64,000 nt of DNA from Branchiostoma floridae (GCF_000003815.2 NC_049983.1:23709096-23773095); one strand, 5' to 3'; positions 30,901 through 45,900 are shown, numbered from the stretch's first letter. The notes: a model not told the origin generated them from the letters alone. Program-made: numbers and translations.

Positions 30901-33900
30901 AGAAAAATACCCAGCAAAAAATGCTGTTCTGCGTCAAATTCTATTCTATAAAACACGTGGGACTCAGTGTTACAGTCTAAATATTTTGTAGAAGCACCGC
31001 TGTAGGAAAGAAGGTCCAAGTAATGTAAAACATCACGTAGCATGAAGTTCGCTGTCAACTGGCACACAGCACATGACTGTTTGAAACTCTAAGTCTAATC
31101 AACAGCCGTGTTTGATTGATAGCCGGCGGTCCTTTGATGAAGTCGGCGAAAGGTGCGTTAGTTAGAAAATCTGCGTTTAGTTTTGATACGTAATTATAAG
31201 TTAGACAGTGGCGAGAATGATTATTTTCTCATCAATATTTCTCTTCAGAATTATTTGAACTTAATTATACATCTAAACAATTGGCTTACCTGTGCAATGT
31301 TTATATGATTAATGATCAGTGTACTGAAATCATGTGTAACGTATGGCTCCTAGTCAAAAGATCAGCATTTTCTCTATAGTGACCACCTGTCTATAGTGGC
31401 CACATTTCCTAGTGCTGTTGTTGTTTGACATAAACTTTGAACATTTAAATTGTAAGTAACTTTAAACTGCCAGAGTTTCAGCCCAATAAAACACTCTCAG
31501 CGCCAGGGTATGAACAGACTGACCAGACAGACGAAAATAAATCCTCGAACAAGGTTCAATCGTATCTTCCGGGTCTGGCAGGAAGTTGTTAAACTAAAAT
31601 AAGAATAGGCTCGATGGCTGATTGCATACAAAGTAAAACAGTTTAACAGTTTTACAGCTTGAAGAAAACAAACGCTCCTACAGTACCTGCACCTGCTTGA
31701 TAATTATTAAATCGTATGCCCTACTTGAATAAAAAAAGTTCACTGCAATAATAAATGTACCCACATCACAAGGAGCTTATACTTTTTTAAACTTACACCT
31801 AGTTATCGTACTGAAAATTGTTAATGACAGAAGTCATTCAACAATTTTCAGTCATGATGAAAATTTTCTGAATGGAAGGTGTGATTATTGTCATTTTCTG
31901 AAAAATAGAAGCAAGCTCTGTTTTTACCTGGAATCAATTCACAATACCAGTCCACTTTGGGGGATAATGTACTGTTAAGAGGGTGTTCCATTTTTGCGCA
32001 GGGGTGATTTGGAACAGTCCAATGTTGCGTGGGAAGGGGTATGGCTGAAATATGCTGTATTTGCTCTTAAGCAAATGTCGGCCTTTCTAGTTACCACTAA
32101 AACCATTACAGATTCTGAAGTTTCTTTTTTTACATAATGGTTACCAAGTAACAAGACCTGAAGGTGTGACCCAAAGGCCACTCCAAGGTTATGTGTTACA
32201 TTTTGGAAACAATTGGTAAATGTGTAAATAGTCTCAATGTGCTGTGTAACGTTTTATGTAACGTGTTTGTCTTATGACTCCAGGAAGACTACCGATACAT
32301 TGAATTTTCTTAACTTGAAAGTTCATCTGTGTTGGTAGAAGTCATTATTGAGCTAGTTAAACTGTAATATCCAACACATAAATTGGACTCACTCAAATTT
32401 TTAACTAAACGGCACCAGTCTTTTGTATTTACATTGTACTGACTAATGCAGATCGTTTGAATAAACAAATAAACAAATTCTTTACCGTGTGACATATATC
32501 TTTTCCTCTCTTTACAGTGATGACACATTTTTGACAAAATGCAACAATACAAACACCATTACCACCAGGTCGACCTCTTCATGAATGAGCCTGAACAGGG
32601 AGAGACATTTCGTGTTACACAGACCACCTTTATCACTTTTCTCTGTACAGGTCCAGTCAACACCCCTACATAACGCTGCTGCTGGGGGCCACACCGGGAC
32701 CTGTGTGCTTCTGATTTGCTCGGGGGCTGACGTTACGACCAAAGATGAGGTGATTTATACTTGTTTCAACTAACCTTTATCATATATTTTTATTCTATGA
32801 ATGGTAACAGTCCTCACCCTTGCATCTAGCTGCTGCTGGAGGGCACACTGAGCTGCCAATTTGACCTGTAGCTGATGTTATGACACCGGATGAAATAAAA
32901 CATAGTTTAAGTTATTTTTAAATGGACCTTATTAGATTCATATGTCGATGTAATTGTTGTCTTCTGTAATGTTACATTGAAGTTTACACAAGAAGAATGC
33001 ATCATGTAACAATAACACTGACTCAAAAACAACAGGGATAATCTAAACTCATTAACTCAATAAACTCTGATACAAGTTGGGCATTGGCAAAGTAATGAAC
33101 ATGACTATACTTACCATGTCTGTCCTCCCTGTACAGGACCAGTCCACTCCCCTGCATAAAGCTGCTGCTGGGGGCCACACCAGGACTTGTGAACTTCTCA
33201 TTTTTTCTGGAGCCGACGTTACGACTGAAGATAAGGTGATTTGTATTTGTTTCAACGAACCTTTACAAAGAACACTGCCAAATTGTAACAATAACACTGA
33301 CTCAAAAACAACAGGGATAATCTAAACTCATTAATTCAATAAACTCTGAATACATGTTATCAAGTTGGGCATTGGCAATGTTATGACATTAAAGTGACTA
33401 CTTACCATGTCCATCCTCCCTATACAGTTCCAGTACACACCCCTACATAATGCTGCTGCTAGAGGCCACACCGGGACTTGTGAGCTTCTGATTCGCTCTG
33501 GGGCTGACGTTACAACAAAAGATAAGGTGATATATATTTGTTTCAACTTATTAGGATTCTCCATTTGGATTCTCCATTTGGAGGGTAGGGCGAAACAGGT
33601 GTTAATAACACCTTTTCAAAGCCGCCATACACACATGTGCACATGTTCGCACATGTCTACACGCGGCGGGGTTACACCGCCCCTTACGGGGTGATATACC
33701 CTTTCGCTGGCTGATACGGTATGGAGGTTCGCCAGGCCTCCAACCGGGTGATTTGAAGTGAATCACCAACTCCAGACAGAAGGGTTTGTTCCATCTCACA
33801 CCGCACCATCGCACGTGTGGGGGTTCTTTAACGTGCATGGGGTGTGACTCTCCCCATACACGGGACCTCCATTTAACGTCCTATCCGAGGGACGGCCCTA

Positions 33901-36900
33901 GCCGAAGCTAGGTACTCATTTTTCACCTGAGTATAGTGAGGAAATCCGTGTAAAGTGCCTTTCCCAAGGGCACAAGATCGGTGACACGCAGCGGGATTCG
34001 AACTCGCCACCTCTCGGTCACGAGGCACAAATCCCGCCGCTGCGCCAGACGATCTCACACGATCTCACACAACTAACCCTTATCATATATTTACCTTTGC
34101 CAGAATGGCTAAGGTTATGTTTTGGGCTTGTGAGTCTGTCTGTCTGTGTGTGTGTTAACAGCATAACTCAAGAAGTCTTGGATGGATCCCGATAATATTT
34201 GGTAGGTGGGTAGGGGTCGGAAAAACGAAGGTCAAGTTCGATAATGGGCCCCCTAGCGGCTTGCTAAGGTACTGCAGCAGAACCTCAATTTTTGATATCT
34301 CCTGTTCTAGACATGCTGTGATCATGATTTTTGAGTGGTAGATAGCCCTTGGGGCAGAGAGTAAGTGCTGTGAGTTTGGGCCCCCTAGCGGCTTTTTTGG
34401 AACTGCAGGCGCCGGTTTCCTTTCAAAATTTGGACGAGAATAACTCTACAACGTGTTGACGGATCGTCATGATTTTTGGTATGTAGATAGAATGAGTGAT
34501 GACTTACATAATGGTATACTAATTATGCAAATCAACAGATAATTTGCATAATTAATGAGGAAAATTTATAAATCCACTGCATTCCATGATAGGACTTTCA
34601 AACTTGTCACATATGTAGCTGGGAAGGAGAGAAATGTCGACAGATATCAATTATGCAAATGATGGCCCCATTTGCATAATTAATTAGAAAATATGAATGT
34701 GTTGACGAATCATCATGTTTGTATGTAGGTAGCGTAAGTGAAGACCTACATAATGAGATACCAATTATGCAAATCAACAGCTAATTTGCATAATTAATGA
34801 GGATATTTTATAAATTCACTACATTTCATGATAGGACTTTAAAACTTGTCACATATGTAGCTAAGAAAGAGAGAAATGTCAATACATATTTATCATGCAA
34901 AAGATGATCTCATTTGCATAATTAATGAGAAAATATGAACGTGTTGACGGATCGTCATGATTTTTGGCATGTAGATAGCCTAAGTGAAGACTTATATAAT
35001 GTGATACTTATTATGCAAATCAACAGCTAATTTGCATAATTGATTAGGAAAAGTTCATAAATCCACTGCATTCCACTATAGTACTTTCATCAAAGTTGTC
35101 ACATATGTAACTGAGAAAGAGGGAAGAGAGTAAGAGGTGTATTTAAAGACTTTGAAAGAGAATAAGTCAAGAATGGATCAAAGGATCATCATCATTTCTG
35201 GTATGCTGATAGCTTAAGTAATGCTTGATACAATTTGATATCAATTAATTGTAACTTGGGATCTAATTTGCATAATCAATGCCGAAATTTTATAAACCAA
35301 CTCCAAGCATATAATTATAAAGAAAATGAAATGAGTAACGCATTTGTCTACAGACATTCTACATAGCAAACCTGGTTTATTTGGCAAAGGTATGTTTTTT
35401 CGATGAATAGTACCAGTCCTCACCCTGCATCTGGCTGCTGCTGGAGGGCACACTGAGCTGCTGATTTGTTCTGCAGCTGATGTTATGACGAAGGATGGAA
35501 TAAAGCATAGTTTAACTTATTTCTAAATGGACCTTATATTTTTTTAGATTCATATATCGATGTAATTGTCGTCTTCTGTAATGTTACATTGAAGTCTACA
35601 CAAGAACACCGCATCATGTAACAATAACACTGACTCAAAAACAACAGGGATAATCTAAACTCATTAACTCAATGAATTCTGAATACATGTTATATTTCAA
35701 GTTGGGCATTGGCAATGTTATGTTATTAACATGACTATACTTATTACCATTTCCATCCTCCCTGTACAGGACCAGTCCACTCTCCTGCATAAAGCTGCTG
35801 CTGGGGGCCACACCGGGACTTGTGAAGTTCTTATTCGTGCTGGAGCCGATGTTACGACTAAAGATAAGGTGATTTATATTTGTTTCAACCTGAACCTTTA
35901 CAAAGAACACTGCCAAATTGTAACAATAACACTGACTCAAAAACAACAGGCCTGGGATAGTATAAACTCATTAATTCAATAAACTCTGAATACATGTTAT
36001 CAAGTTGGGCATTGGCAATGTTATGACATTAAAGTGACTACTTACCATGTCCATCCTCCCTATACAGTTCCAGTACACACCCCTACATAACGCTGCTGCT
36101 AGAGGCCACACCGGGACTTGTGAGCTTCTGATTCGCTCTGGGGCTGACGTTACGACAAAAGATAAGGTGATATACATGTATACTTGTTTCAACTAACCTT
36201 TATCATATATTTTTTCTATGAATAGTACCAGTCCTCACCCTGCATTTGGCTGCTGCTGGAGGGCACACTGAGCTGCTGATTTGTTCTGCAGCTGATGTTA
36301 TGACGAAGGATGGAATAAAGCATAGTTTAACTTATTTCTAAATGGACCTTATATTTTTTTAGATTCATATATCGATGTAATTGTCGTCTTCTGTAATGTT
36401 ACATTGAAGACTCTACACAAGAACACCGCATCATGTAACAATAACACTGATTCAAAAACAACATGGATAATCTAAACTCATTAACTCAATGAATTCTGAA
36501 TACATGTTATATTTCAAGTTGGGCATTGGCAATGTTATGTTATTAACATGACTATACTTATTACCATTTCCATCCTCCCTGTACAGGACCAGTCCACTCT
36601 CCTGCATAAAGCAGCTGCTGGGGGCCACACCGGGACTTGTGAAGTTCTTATTCGTGCTGGAGCCGATGTTACGACTAAAGATAAGGTGATTTATATTTTG
36701 TTTCAACCTGAACCTTTACAAAGAACACCACATCATTGTAACAATAACACTGGCTCAAAAACAACAGGGATAATCTAAACTCATTAACTCAATAAACTCT
36801 GAATACATGTTATCAAGTTGGGCATTGGCAACGTTATGTTATTAACATGACTATACTAAGTCTTATTACCATTTCCATCCTCCCTGTACAGGACCAGTCC

Positions 36901-39900
36901 ACTCCCGTGCATAAAGCTGCTGCTGGAGGCCACGACCGGACTTGTGAGCTTCTGATTCGTGCTGGAGCAGACTTTAAGTTCACTATAAACAGGGTGATGT
37001 ACATTAATTTTTGCTTAAAATGAATATGTGAATAAATGAATTGGGCGTTGGTTATGTTATGTTGTACCATTACACACCTAACTACTAACGCTGTCCATCC
37101 TCCCTGTACAGGACCAGGACACACTCCTGCATCGAGCAGCTGGTAGGGGTGACACCAGGACCTGTGAGCTTCTGATCAGTTTGGGAGCTGATGTTATGGT
37201 CCAGAATAAGGTAAAACAAACTTTTTTCAAAAAGACTTAACAAGACCTCAAATTTATATGATTTTCTTCTGTACTAACTTTAAATCTAAGACTGCACAAG
37301 AACATAGCATCATGTAACAATCAAAACCGACATAATCTCTATATTTTACATAATAGTACCTTTCTTTACTGTTACAATTATGATAAAAATGTTCAAACTC
37401 ATTACCTATCTGTGTCACATTTTGTTGCCCAGTTTAACTACAAATTTTAAAAATCCTGATAGTACAGTAGAAGCCGTTTAATTGCACACCCCATTTGCCA
37501 GCGTATTTCATGCAATTATCCGGGTGGAGCAACAATGCAAGTTATCCAGCTGGAGGGCACCTATCAGGGATTTTGAGATTCTGTACAATTAACAGAAGTG
37601 TGCCATAATCCAGTACCCCTGTGAGTCTGTACTGGTTTCTTTGGCTGCCAAGTGGACACCACAAATATGAATGTTTAAGGCATATTTTTAGACAAACATC
37701 AAAGCGAGTTCAACTGTGAGGAAGAAATTTCAATTTGCAAATAAAATACTTAAATTGAAAGGATTTTGCTTTGACATTTTGAAAACCAATAAGGAAAAGA
37801 CTCATAGACTCATTTATCAGCTCCAGCTATTGTTCCTCCTAGTAGACTGGACTAGGATTTTTCAAACTGTAGAATAGGTCACTTATATGTGAAAAGAACT
37901 AAAATCCTTATTGCTGTTGCCCTGGTTTTCTGACAGTTTAATGTGAATGCATGGATGCAAACTTGGGCATTGGCAATGTTGCTTTGAACTATATACAGCT
38001 ACTTACTCTTCCCGTCTTCCCTGTACAGGATCAGAACACACCCTTACACAAGGCTGCTGCTGGCGGCCACACCGGCACTTGTGAGCTTCTCATTCGTTCT
38101 GGGACTGACGTTATGGTGAAGAATAGGGTATATTAGTTTCTTGTTTAAAGTAGACCTCACAAGACTCTATGGACGTGATATTTGTCTGCTGTAATGTTAC
38201 ATTGAAGCCTACACAAGAACATTGCATCATGTAACAATCACACTCAGTGACACTCAAAAACAACATGGATACATAAAATATGAATGTCCATCCCTGTACA
38301 GCACCAGGATACATCCCTGCATTGGGCGGCTGCTACTGAGTGAGTGAGAGTGAAAGTTTGATAACTGAGTGTGAAAGGGATTGACTGAGTGAGAGTGAAA
38401 GTGAGTGAGTAAAGAATGAGTGAGTAAGTGAGTGAGTGAGTGAGCGGGTGTGTGTAACTCCCGGGTTCCATGTCAGCTATATTCAAGTTTGAAAATCAAT
38501 AGTTATACAAATATTCTGCCCTGAATTTAATCACACGCACTAAAAACAACAAGGTTAATCTAAACTTCTCAACTAAAAATTGTGAATACATGTTATTAAG
38601 TTGATCGTTGGCGATGTTATACCATTAACATTACTACATACAATGTCTGTCCTCCCTGTACAGGACCAGTCCACTCCCCTGCATAAAGCTGCTGCTGGGG
38701 GCCACGACGGGACTTGTGAGCTGCTGATTTGCTCTGGTGCAGACGTTAACACAGCCATAGATAGGGTGATATACATTTGCTTTAAAGGAACATTTGGATC
38801 AGGAAATTAAAATTGGGCGTTGATGATGTTATGTTGTACTATAGGCAACTACTGACATGTTAGAAAAGTGTAAGAAGCATGTTTGTTAGTTTAAAGTCTG
38901 TTTTTGTTCAATGGCGGCGCTAACATAAATTGTATGTTATTATTAACTAACTCACATAATTTGATTTATCATCATTCTGTTCATTTAATACTTTGCTTAA
39001 TAAAGAAAACTAAACACTGTCCATTCTCCCTGTACAGGACCAGAACACACTCCTGCACCGGGCGGCTGCTAGGGGCGACACCGGGACTTGTGAGCTTCTG
39101 ATAAGTTTGGGGGCTGACGTTATGGTCCAGAATGAGGTGAAACAAACTTGTTTGAAATAGACTTAACACGATCTCAAATGTATGTAATCTTCTTCTGTCA
39201 CAGAACTTTAAATCTAAGACTGCACAAAAACATTCCATCATAACAATCAAAATCTACATCTCTATGTTTTACATAGCACCATTTTGTATGTAACAATCAT
39301 GTTCAAACTCATTATCTATCTGTGTCACATTTTGTTACCCAGTTTAACAAGTTTTAACTACGAATTGTAAAAACTCAGATAGTACAGTAGAAGTCGTTTA
39401 ATTGCACACCCCACTTGCCACTGCTGCGTAATACTATGCAATTATCCAGGTGGAGCAACAATGCAAAGTTATCCAGCTGGACAGGGATTTTGAGATTCTG
39501 ACAGGTGCAATTCACAGTGTCAGAAGTCACAGTGCCTTAATACAGTACCCTAGTCTATACTCTGGTTTCTTTGGCTGCCAAGTGGACAGTACAAATATAA
39601 ATGTGTAAGCCATATTCCTAGACAAACAAACATCAAAGCTAGTTCAACAGTGAGGAAGAAATTTCAATTTGAAAATAAAATACTTAAATTGAAAGGATTT
39701 TGCTTTGACATTTTGAAAACCAGTAAGGAAAAGACTGAGTCTCATAGACTCATTTATTAGCTCCAGCTATTTATTCCTGCTAGTAGTCAGGTTATGTTGT
39801 AATGTTACATGTACATTGAAGCATACATAAGATCACTACATCTGAGCTTCTGGTTCGTTCTGGGACTGATGTTATGGTGAAGAATAAGGTATTAGTTACT

Positions 39901-42900
39901 TGTTTCAGGTAAACCTCACAAGACTCTATGGACGTAATATTTGTCTGCTGTAATGTTATATTGAGGCCTACACAAGAACACTGCATCATGTAACAATCAC
40001 ACTCACTAAAAAACAACATGGATAATCTAGCTAAACTCAGTAACTCAGTAAAATGTGAATACATTATTAAGTTGAGCGTTGTCATTGTTATGTTATTAAC
40101 AGCTACTGACCATATCTATATCTGTCCTCCCTTACAGAACCAGTCGACTCCCCTGCATAAAGCTGCTGCTAAAGCTTGGCTCCACACCGGGACTTGTGAA
40201 GTTCTGATTCGTGCTGGAGCCGATGTCACAGCCACAGATAAGGTGATATATATTTTTTTCAAACTAACACGTGAATACATGTTATCAAATGCAAAGTTGC
40301 AGTGTTGGTGAAGTTACGTTATCCGTTGATACATGGTGTAAATTACCGTAAGGCTGATACGAGAGGGATGTTTGCCAGGCCTCCATCCGGGTGAATCACC
40401 AACTCCAAACAGAATGGTTTGCAACATTGCACACCGGGGCATGCTCCTTATACTTTTTTTGAAAGGTGTGGTGGGCTCTTAAACGTGCATGCATGTGGGG
40501 TGTGTCTCTCCTCATAAATGGTACCTCCATTTAACGTCCTATCAGAAGGACGGCCCTAGCAAAAAATAGGTACTTATTTTCACCTGACTGAAGTGATGAA
40601 AGTTGTGAACCCAATGCGTTGCAGATTACTCCACCCAATCACACATTTTTCACAAGATACATTGCTGTAATATTTGCTTAGTACTTAAATTCATTAGTTG
40701 GCAAGCTGATTTGTTGCCTGCTTCAGTCTGGATAGACTATGAGAGATTGGTTTGTAACAGCAAGATATCAAATGCATCTTTCATGTTAACTTTACAGGAG
40801 GGGAAGACTCCCTTGGATTATGTAAGGGATCCGGAGATTCAACGGCACTGGAAGGTAAACCACTTAGTAGCCCGAAACACTTATCCATTGGTACAATGAT
40901 TTGATGCCTCTATCTGGTGCACTCTGATTACTGGCAGGAAGATAATAGTATTATGGGTTAGTGTGCACAGGATGTTGCATGTATTTACTACCAGCTACTC
41001 TGTTGCTTTGTGGGATATGCTATTTAAGATTATTTCTGTTATCTCAGAACCTGGACAAACAGGTGAAACAAGAGAAGTCCTACCACGAGTTGATGCAGCA
41101 GTCAGGCGGGGTGAAGGTCAACAGGTTTAAGGTGTTCATTGGAGGGAATGAGACAACTGGGAAGTCCACTCTGAAACAAAGTCTCACAAAGGCATGTGAC
41201 ATGTACTTTACCATGATCCTATTTAATCCTAGCCTGGGTACCATCCGGACAGTAGTTCGCTCCTATGTTCGCTTCTGCTATCCGTCTGGAGACCGTTTGG
41301 TGGTAACTTCGGTTCATGAGCGAACGTAGGAATGGGTTCTAGAGCGCTTGTTCGATGACAACAGGCCTCCCAAAATGAATGCCGGAGCAATCGACTTTCC
41401 GGATGGTACCCAGGCTAATTTAATCCTACTTCAAGGAGAAATCAAGCATAAGATAATATCAAAAGCTGCCAGAGGTAGTGAAGCTGGTCTATGAATGTGC
41501 CCTTATTGCAAGGCTGGCTTCACTCCCCTGAGGCGATGTTACGTTATCAACAACTACATACCATGTCCGTCTTGTCCACATCTCAAAAGACTATGGATGT
41601 AACCTTAGGCTGTTGTAATGTAACATTGCCTACACATTCAAGAAAAAATGGCACTGGAAGGTAAATCACTAAATAGCCCACAACACTTTTCCAGAGGGTA
41701 CAATCATTTGGTGCCTCTATCTGGTGCGGAGTGAAGCTGGCCTTAGGATAACAGCACACTCCTAGGCCAGCTTCACTCCTAGGCCAGCTTTTGATACTAT
41801 CTTATGCTACCGTAGGATCTGCTGGGGATTATGAGAAATATATGCCTATTGCTAGCTTGTGTGTTTAAAGGGTGTTCACAATCCCTCAACAGGGATCCTT
41901 CATGTGGATTTTCCCCTCCGCACACGTAGGCCTTCAGTGTACACCTGACCACTCTGGAAGGGTCCATGCGGAGAATGTGGCTCAAGTACCGTAGTCTTCT
42001 CCGGCAGATTGCTACCATCAGGTTGTAGTCTGGATTCGTTCCTATGTCCCAGAATACATATGCTAGTAATGAATACCTTCGTTTTACACACCAGGGCCTG
42101 TTGTCTGCACTGATCCAAAGACTCTCCCGAAGGTCAGTGGAGGCACCTTATAACCCCACCCCAGGGGTGGATATTGGAACGTTCCATGTTCCGGGGGTGG
42201 GAGAGGTCAGCGTGTGGGATTTTGCTGGGCAGGCGGAGTACGCGGTAACCCACAGCATGTTCATGGATGCAGAGAACACCGTTTTCATTGTGCTGTACAA
42301 CATCACGGACAATAAAAAGACCCGAGAACAACAGGTACAACAATACAGTAGAAGCCGCTTAATTGCAAGGCCTAGTTGCCAGTAAATTTCGTGCAATTAT
42401 CAGGCTGGTGCAATAACGAGAAGTTATCTAGCTGGGCCGCACTGTTTGGGGATTTGGGGATTCCGTGAAGTTAACAGAAGTGTGCGTTAATCCGATGTGC
42501 GAATAACTAGCTTCTACGGATTGTCTTTACCAATGCAGAAATACAGCAGTTTGCACAACATGCAATGATTGCTTACCTNNNNNNNNNNNNNNNNNNNNNN
42601 NNNNNNNNNNNNNNNNNNNNNNNNNNNNNNNNNNNNNNNNNNNNNNNNNNNNNNNNNNNNNNNNNNNNNNNNNNNNNNACGCTGGTAGTCAACATGGCAT
42701 GATTGTTTACCTAAACTGGTACAATCGTGTAATTTGAGTTCTGTAGGTCACAGTCGTTCATACTGCTTTCTAATTCTCTGCTTAGCACTCAGTATTTGGA
42801 AAAGATTGGAGTTAAACATACACTACTACCATATGAATGTACTTCCTAAGGCTAAAGTAATTGGCCCACCTTTACACCATGGACGGTGTGCGAAGGACTT

Positions 42901-45900
42901 GATCAACTGGCGTACATTGTCACAAACAGAAGGTCATGTATCACCAAATGGAATGCACAATGTGGCCGTGCACTTTTAGCACTTGCCGTAGTGCGATCAA
43001 TTATTTCCCTTCTGAAAGGCAAAATATCTGAGAATTTAATGTTGCAAGATGTGCTGATCTGACATAACTTTTCAATCCGTGTTACCAAAGGTTACCTGGT
43101 GGTTGTGTTTCATCAAGGCCTGCAACCCAAACCGGCAGCCTGACGTCATCTTGGTCGCCAGTAATGCGGATCAGGTGGATCCCACAATAGGTAAAGAAGA
43201 AGTTTGTAAACCTCATCATGCCTCCATGACATATTTAGGTCTTTCGTGAACTCAATGTAATTACCCAAAGACCAACTTTGAACACACGATTATGCTAGTG
43301 ACAGCCTTATTTGGATACAAAAGCTCTAAATATTTTTATACCTACTAGTACATAAAATATTTAGAGCTTTTGTATGCAAATAAGGCTGTCACTAGCATAA
43401 TAAAGGTCTTCAAACTTATCTTCTAATTGCATTGGCATCAGTTGCTATAGCTATTGCTATGCTTATATCTAGAATAGTTTCAATTTTCATCTTGCGACCA
43501 CAGATGCACTGGACATGTTTGACTCAAATACATGTACTTATCTCTCAAAGACATGTAATGTAAATTGGTTTCTATAATTATGGCACAATCAGGACAGGAC
43601 CGAGCGGCCCTTGTTGTTCAGACGATGCAAACAGAGTTCAAAGACCACCTCCGTATCTCAGATGAAGTGATCGTGATGGACTGTAGGAGGACCCGGACGC
43701 CTGAGATGGACCGACTCAAGTCCCTTCTGGTCAGAATAGGAGCGGCATTGATTCAAGTGAGGCTCTAAAACTACCCACTATTTTGAATCTTTCTGTGTTT
43801 ACTTGCCTTTACCATTAGATCTTTTTATTTCAATGACAACAGACTGAATAAAATAAAATATGCTCATATCTTCAGGAGGCTCATTCAAAATATATGAAAT
43901 TGTTTCTGGATAAATAGCAAAACAAAAACATGCCGCATTATGTGAAGACCACAGAAGTCCTTAACATGTACAACTTGCTATTTACAAACCAACAGCACCA
44001 ACGCAACATGCCCAAGCTGTGTGCAAAGATCATGAAGCATCTACCAAAGTGGTGCAAGAGTAAAACCAGCACTAATTGTCCAGTATTAATGTGGCCAGAC
44101 TTCGTGAAGGAAGTCAAGGAGCTTGACAGATTTGTGACCGAGGACTTCCTCAAGAAATCTTCAAGATTCTTGCACCATCTGGCAGAGGTATGAAACTGCT
44201 TTATAATTAAAAATGCTTCAATGAAAATGAGGCATCACACGCAATCTCGTGATTTTCACATATAGTGATTATGGTGTTTGTAGATATGCTTATTCATGCG
44301 TTATGTTAATGTACTGTTACATTTTGAATAAATGTGTTATATCTTGGTAGTTTGACTCACTTGCTATGTGCGTAGGGATGTGTAAAGATTTATGGCGTTA
44401 ATTTTAGGCTTTTTAGTTTTTCTTTGTTATGACTGAAACTGCTACTAAATAGATGTACCGGGTCCAGGTGTGCACTGATCATGATGCTGATTTATATTTT
44501 AAACTTTATTTCTAACGCAGATTCTATTCATCACTCCGGCCACTTCTGACTCCATCATTGTCTTGAAGCCCAACTGGCTCGGCACGGGTGTCTTTGGTCG
44601 AGTCATGGCACCAGACTACTTTGACAACCACCTAAACAGAACAAGTGAGGACTTCGTCACCAGAGAGGAGCTACAGCGTGTCTTCCAAGACGTTGCTGAC
44701 GTGGATCTGGTGATCACCCTGCTGCAAGAGTTCCAGCTCTGCCACACCTTTGACGATGAGACCTATATCATCCCAGGGTTGCTGAAGCAAAACATGCCCG
44801 ACAAGGTGTGGAAACCAACGACAGAACAAAAGGTGATCTACTTCGGGAAGCAAGTCCAGTGTGCCGACAAAACCGATATGTTCTCATCTGGGTTCTTTCC
44901 CCGAGTGCAAACCTGCCTGATGAGGGAGCTGAAGTATCGCCCGTCGCTCTGGAGAGATGGTGCCAAAAGTGCGGACAGGAATGTGGAAGGTCTTATCAAA
45001 CTCTCTCCGGACAGCCGTGCAGTCAACATCTGTGTCCGGAGTGTGCAGGGTGACAAGGTGAAGTGTGGCAAAATGCTGCAGCAGCTGGAGAACATCGTCG
45101 CTGATGCCACAGTCCAGGGACAGTAACAGTAGAGAATGTACTCAGTGCTCGTGCACTTAAGGAACATAGGGAAGAATTCTACTCCTATGGCAAGGAGGAG
45201 ATCAGCAAGGCAACAGCAAATGACGGAACAGTCGTCCATCCAATACTTAAGTTCATAGAACATGTCAGTGAACTGATGTGTAGGGATGAGGAGCATCCGG
45301 AGCTTGAGGGCTTAGGTATGTCTTTTTCAATTGTAAGAATAAATGAAAGGGTACCCACAGGTTTACGCTATAGAGTGTGCAAGATTTGATAAAGATAACC
45401 TATCCATTAAAACTGTCAATAACGAGAGAGTCATGCGCAATTAGGAATAAGCAGCAAACTAGAAATAATTTTGCATTTCAACATCTGTTTTATTTCTCAA
45501 AGGTGCAGCAGCAACGTCCAGTGGAAGTGGAGGGCAAGACAGTCATTCAAAGTCAAAGACGTGTCATCAGACTACCATGACTCCGGATGAAAGCAGGGCC
45601 GATGATCCTACGAGTCTTCAAGGTAATCATATGAATGCAGGACTAATGATGCATCTATAGTAGAGAGCAGATGTGTGAAAATAAGTATACTGTCAACAAA
45701 AACGTTAACTGTTTTAATATTTTCTTTGTACTTTTTCTCAAGTACTCGGGTTTATAGTGTTTGAAACCAGTAAATTATTAGGGTGCAGTCACTCAACAGA
45801 CATTATGTATTGAAGTTATTTTCGATGTGTATACAGATAGCCAACTTTGTTCATTACTATCTGTAAGCATTTATACGATACATTGTATCTCCAACTATGT

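Larger units (their letters stand above)
27902..32650. other. Repeat-filled intron of gene 2
   Basis: No exon recognised in 4.7 kb. It contains a 168-bp tandem repeat (about 28990-29560), a pair of related segments with GGCTAATTAATATTCATAAGC (29640-29830 and 30240-30420), and an exact-looking 128-bp tandem duplication (30683-30938). The minus-strand frames of 139 and 205 codons at 28982-29735 come from the tandem repeat. Confidence 0.65.
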
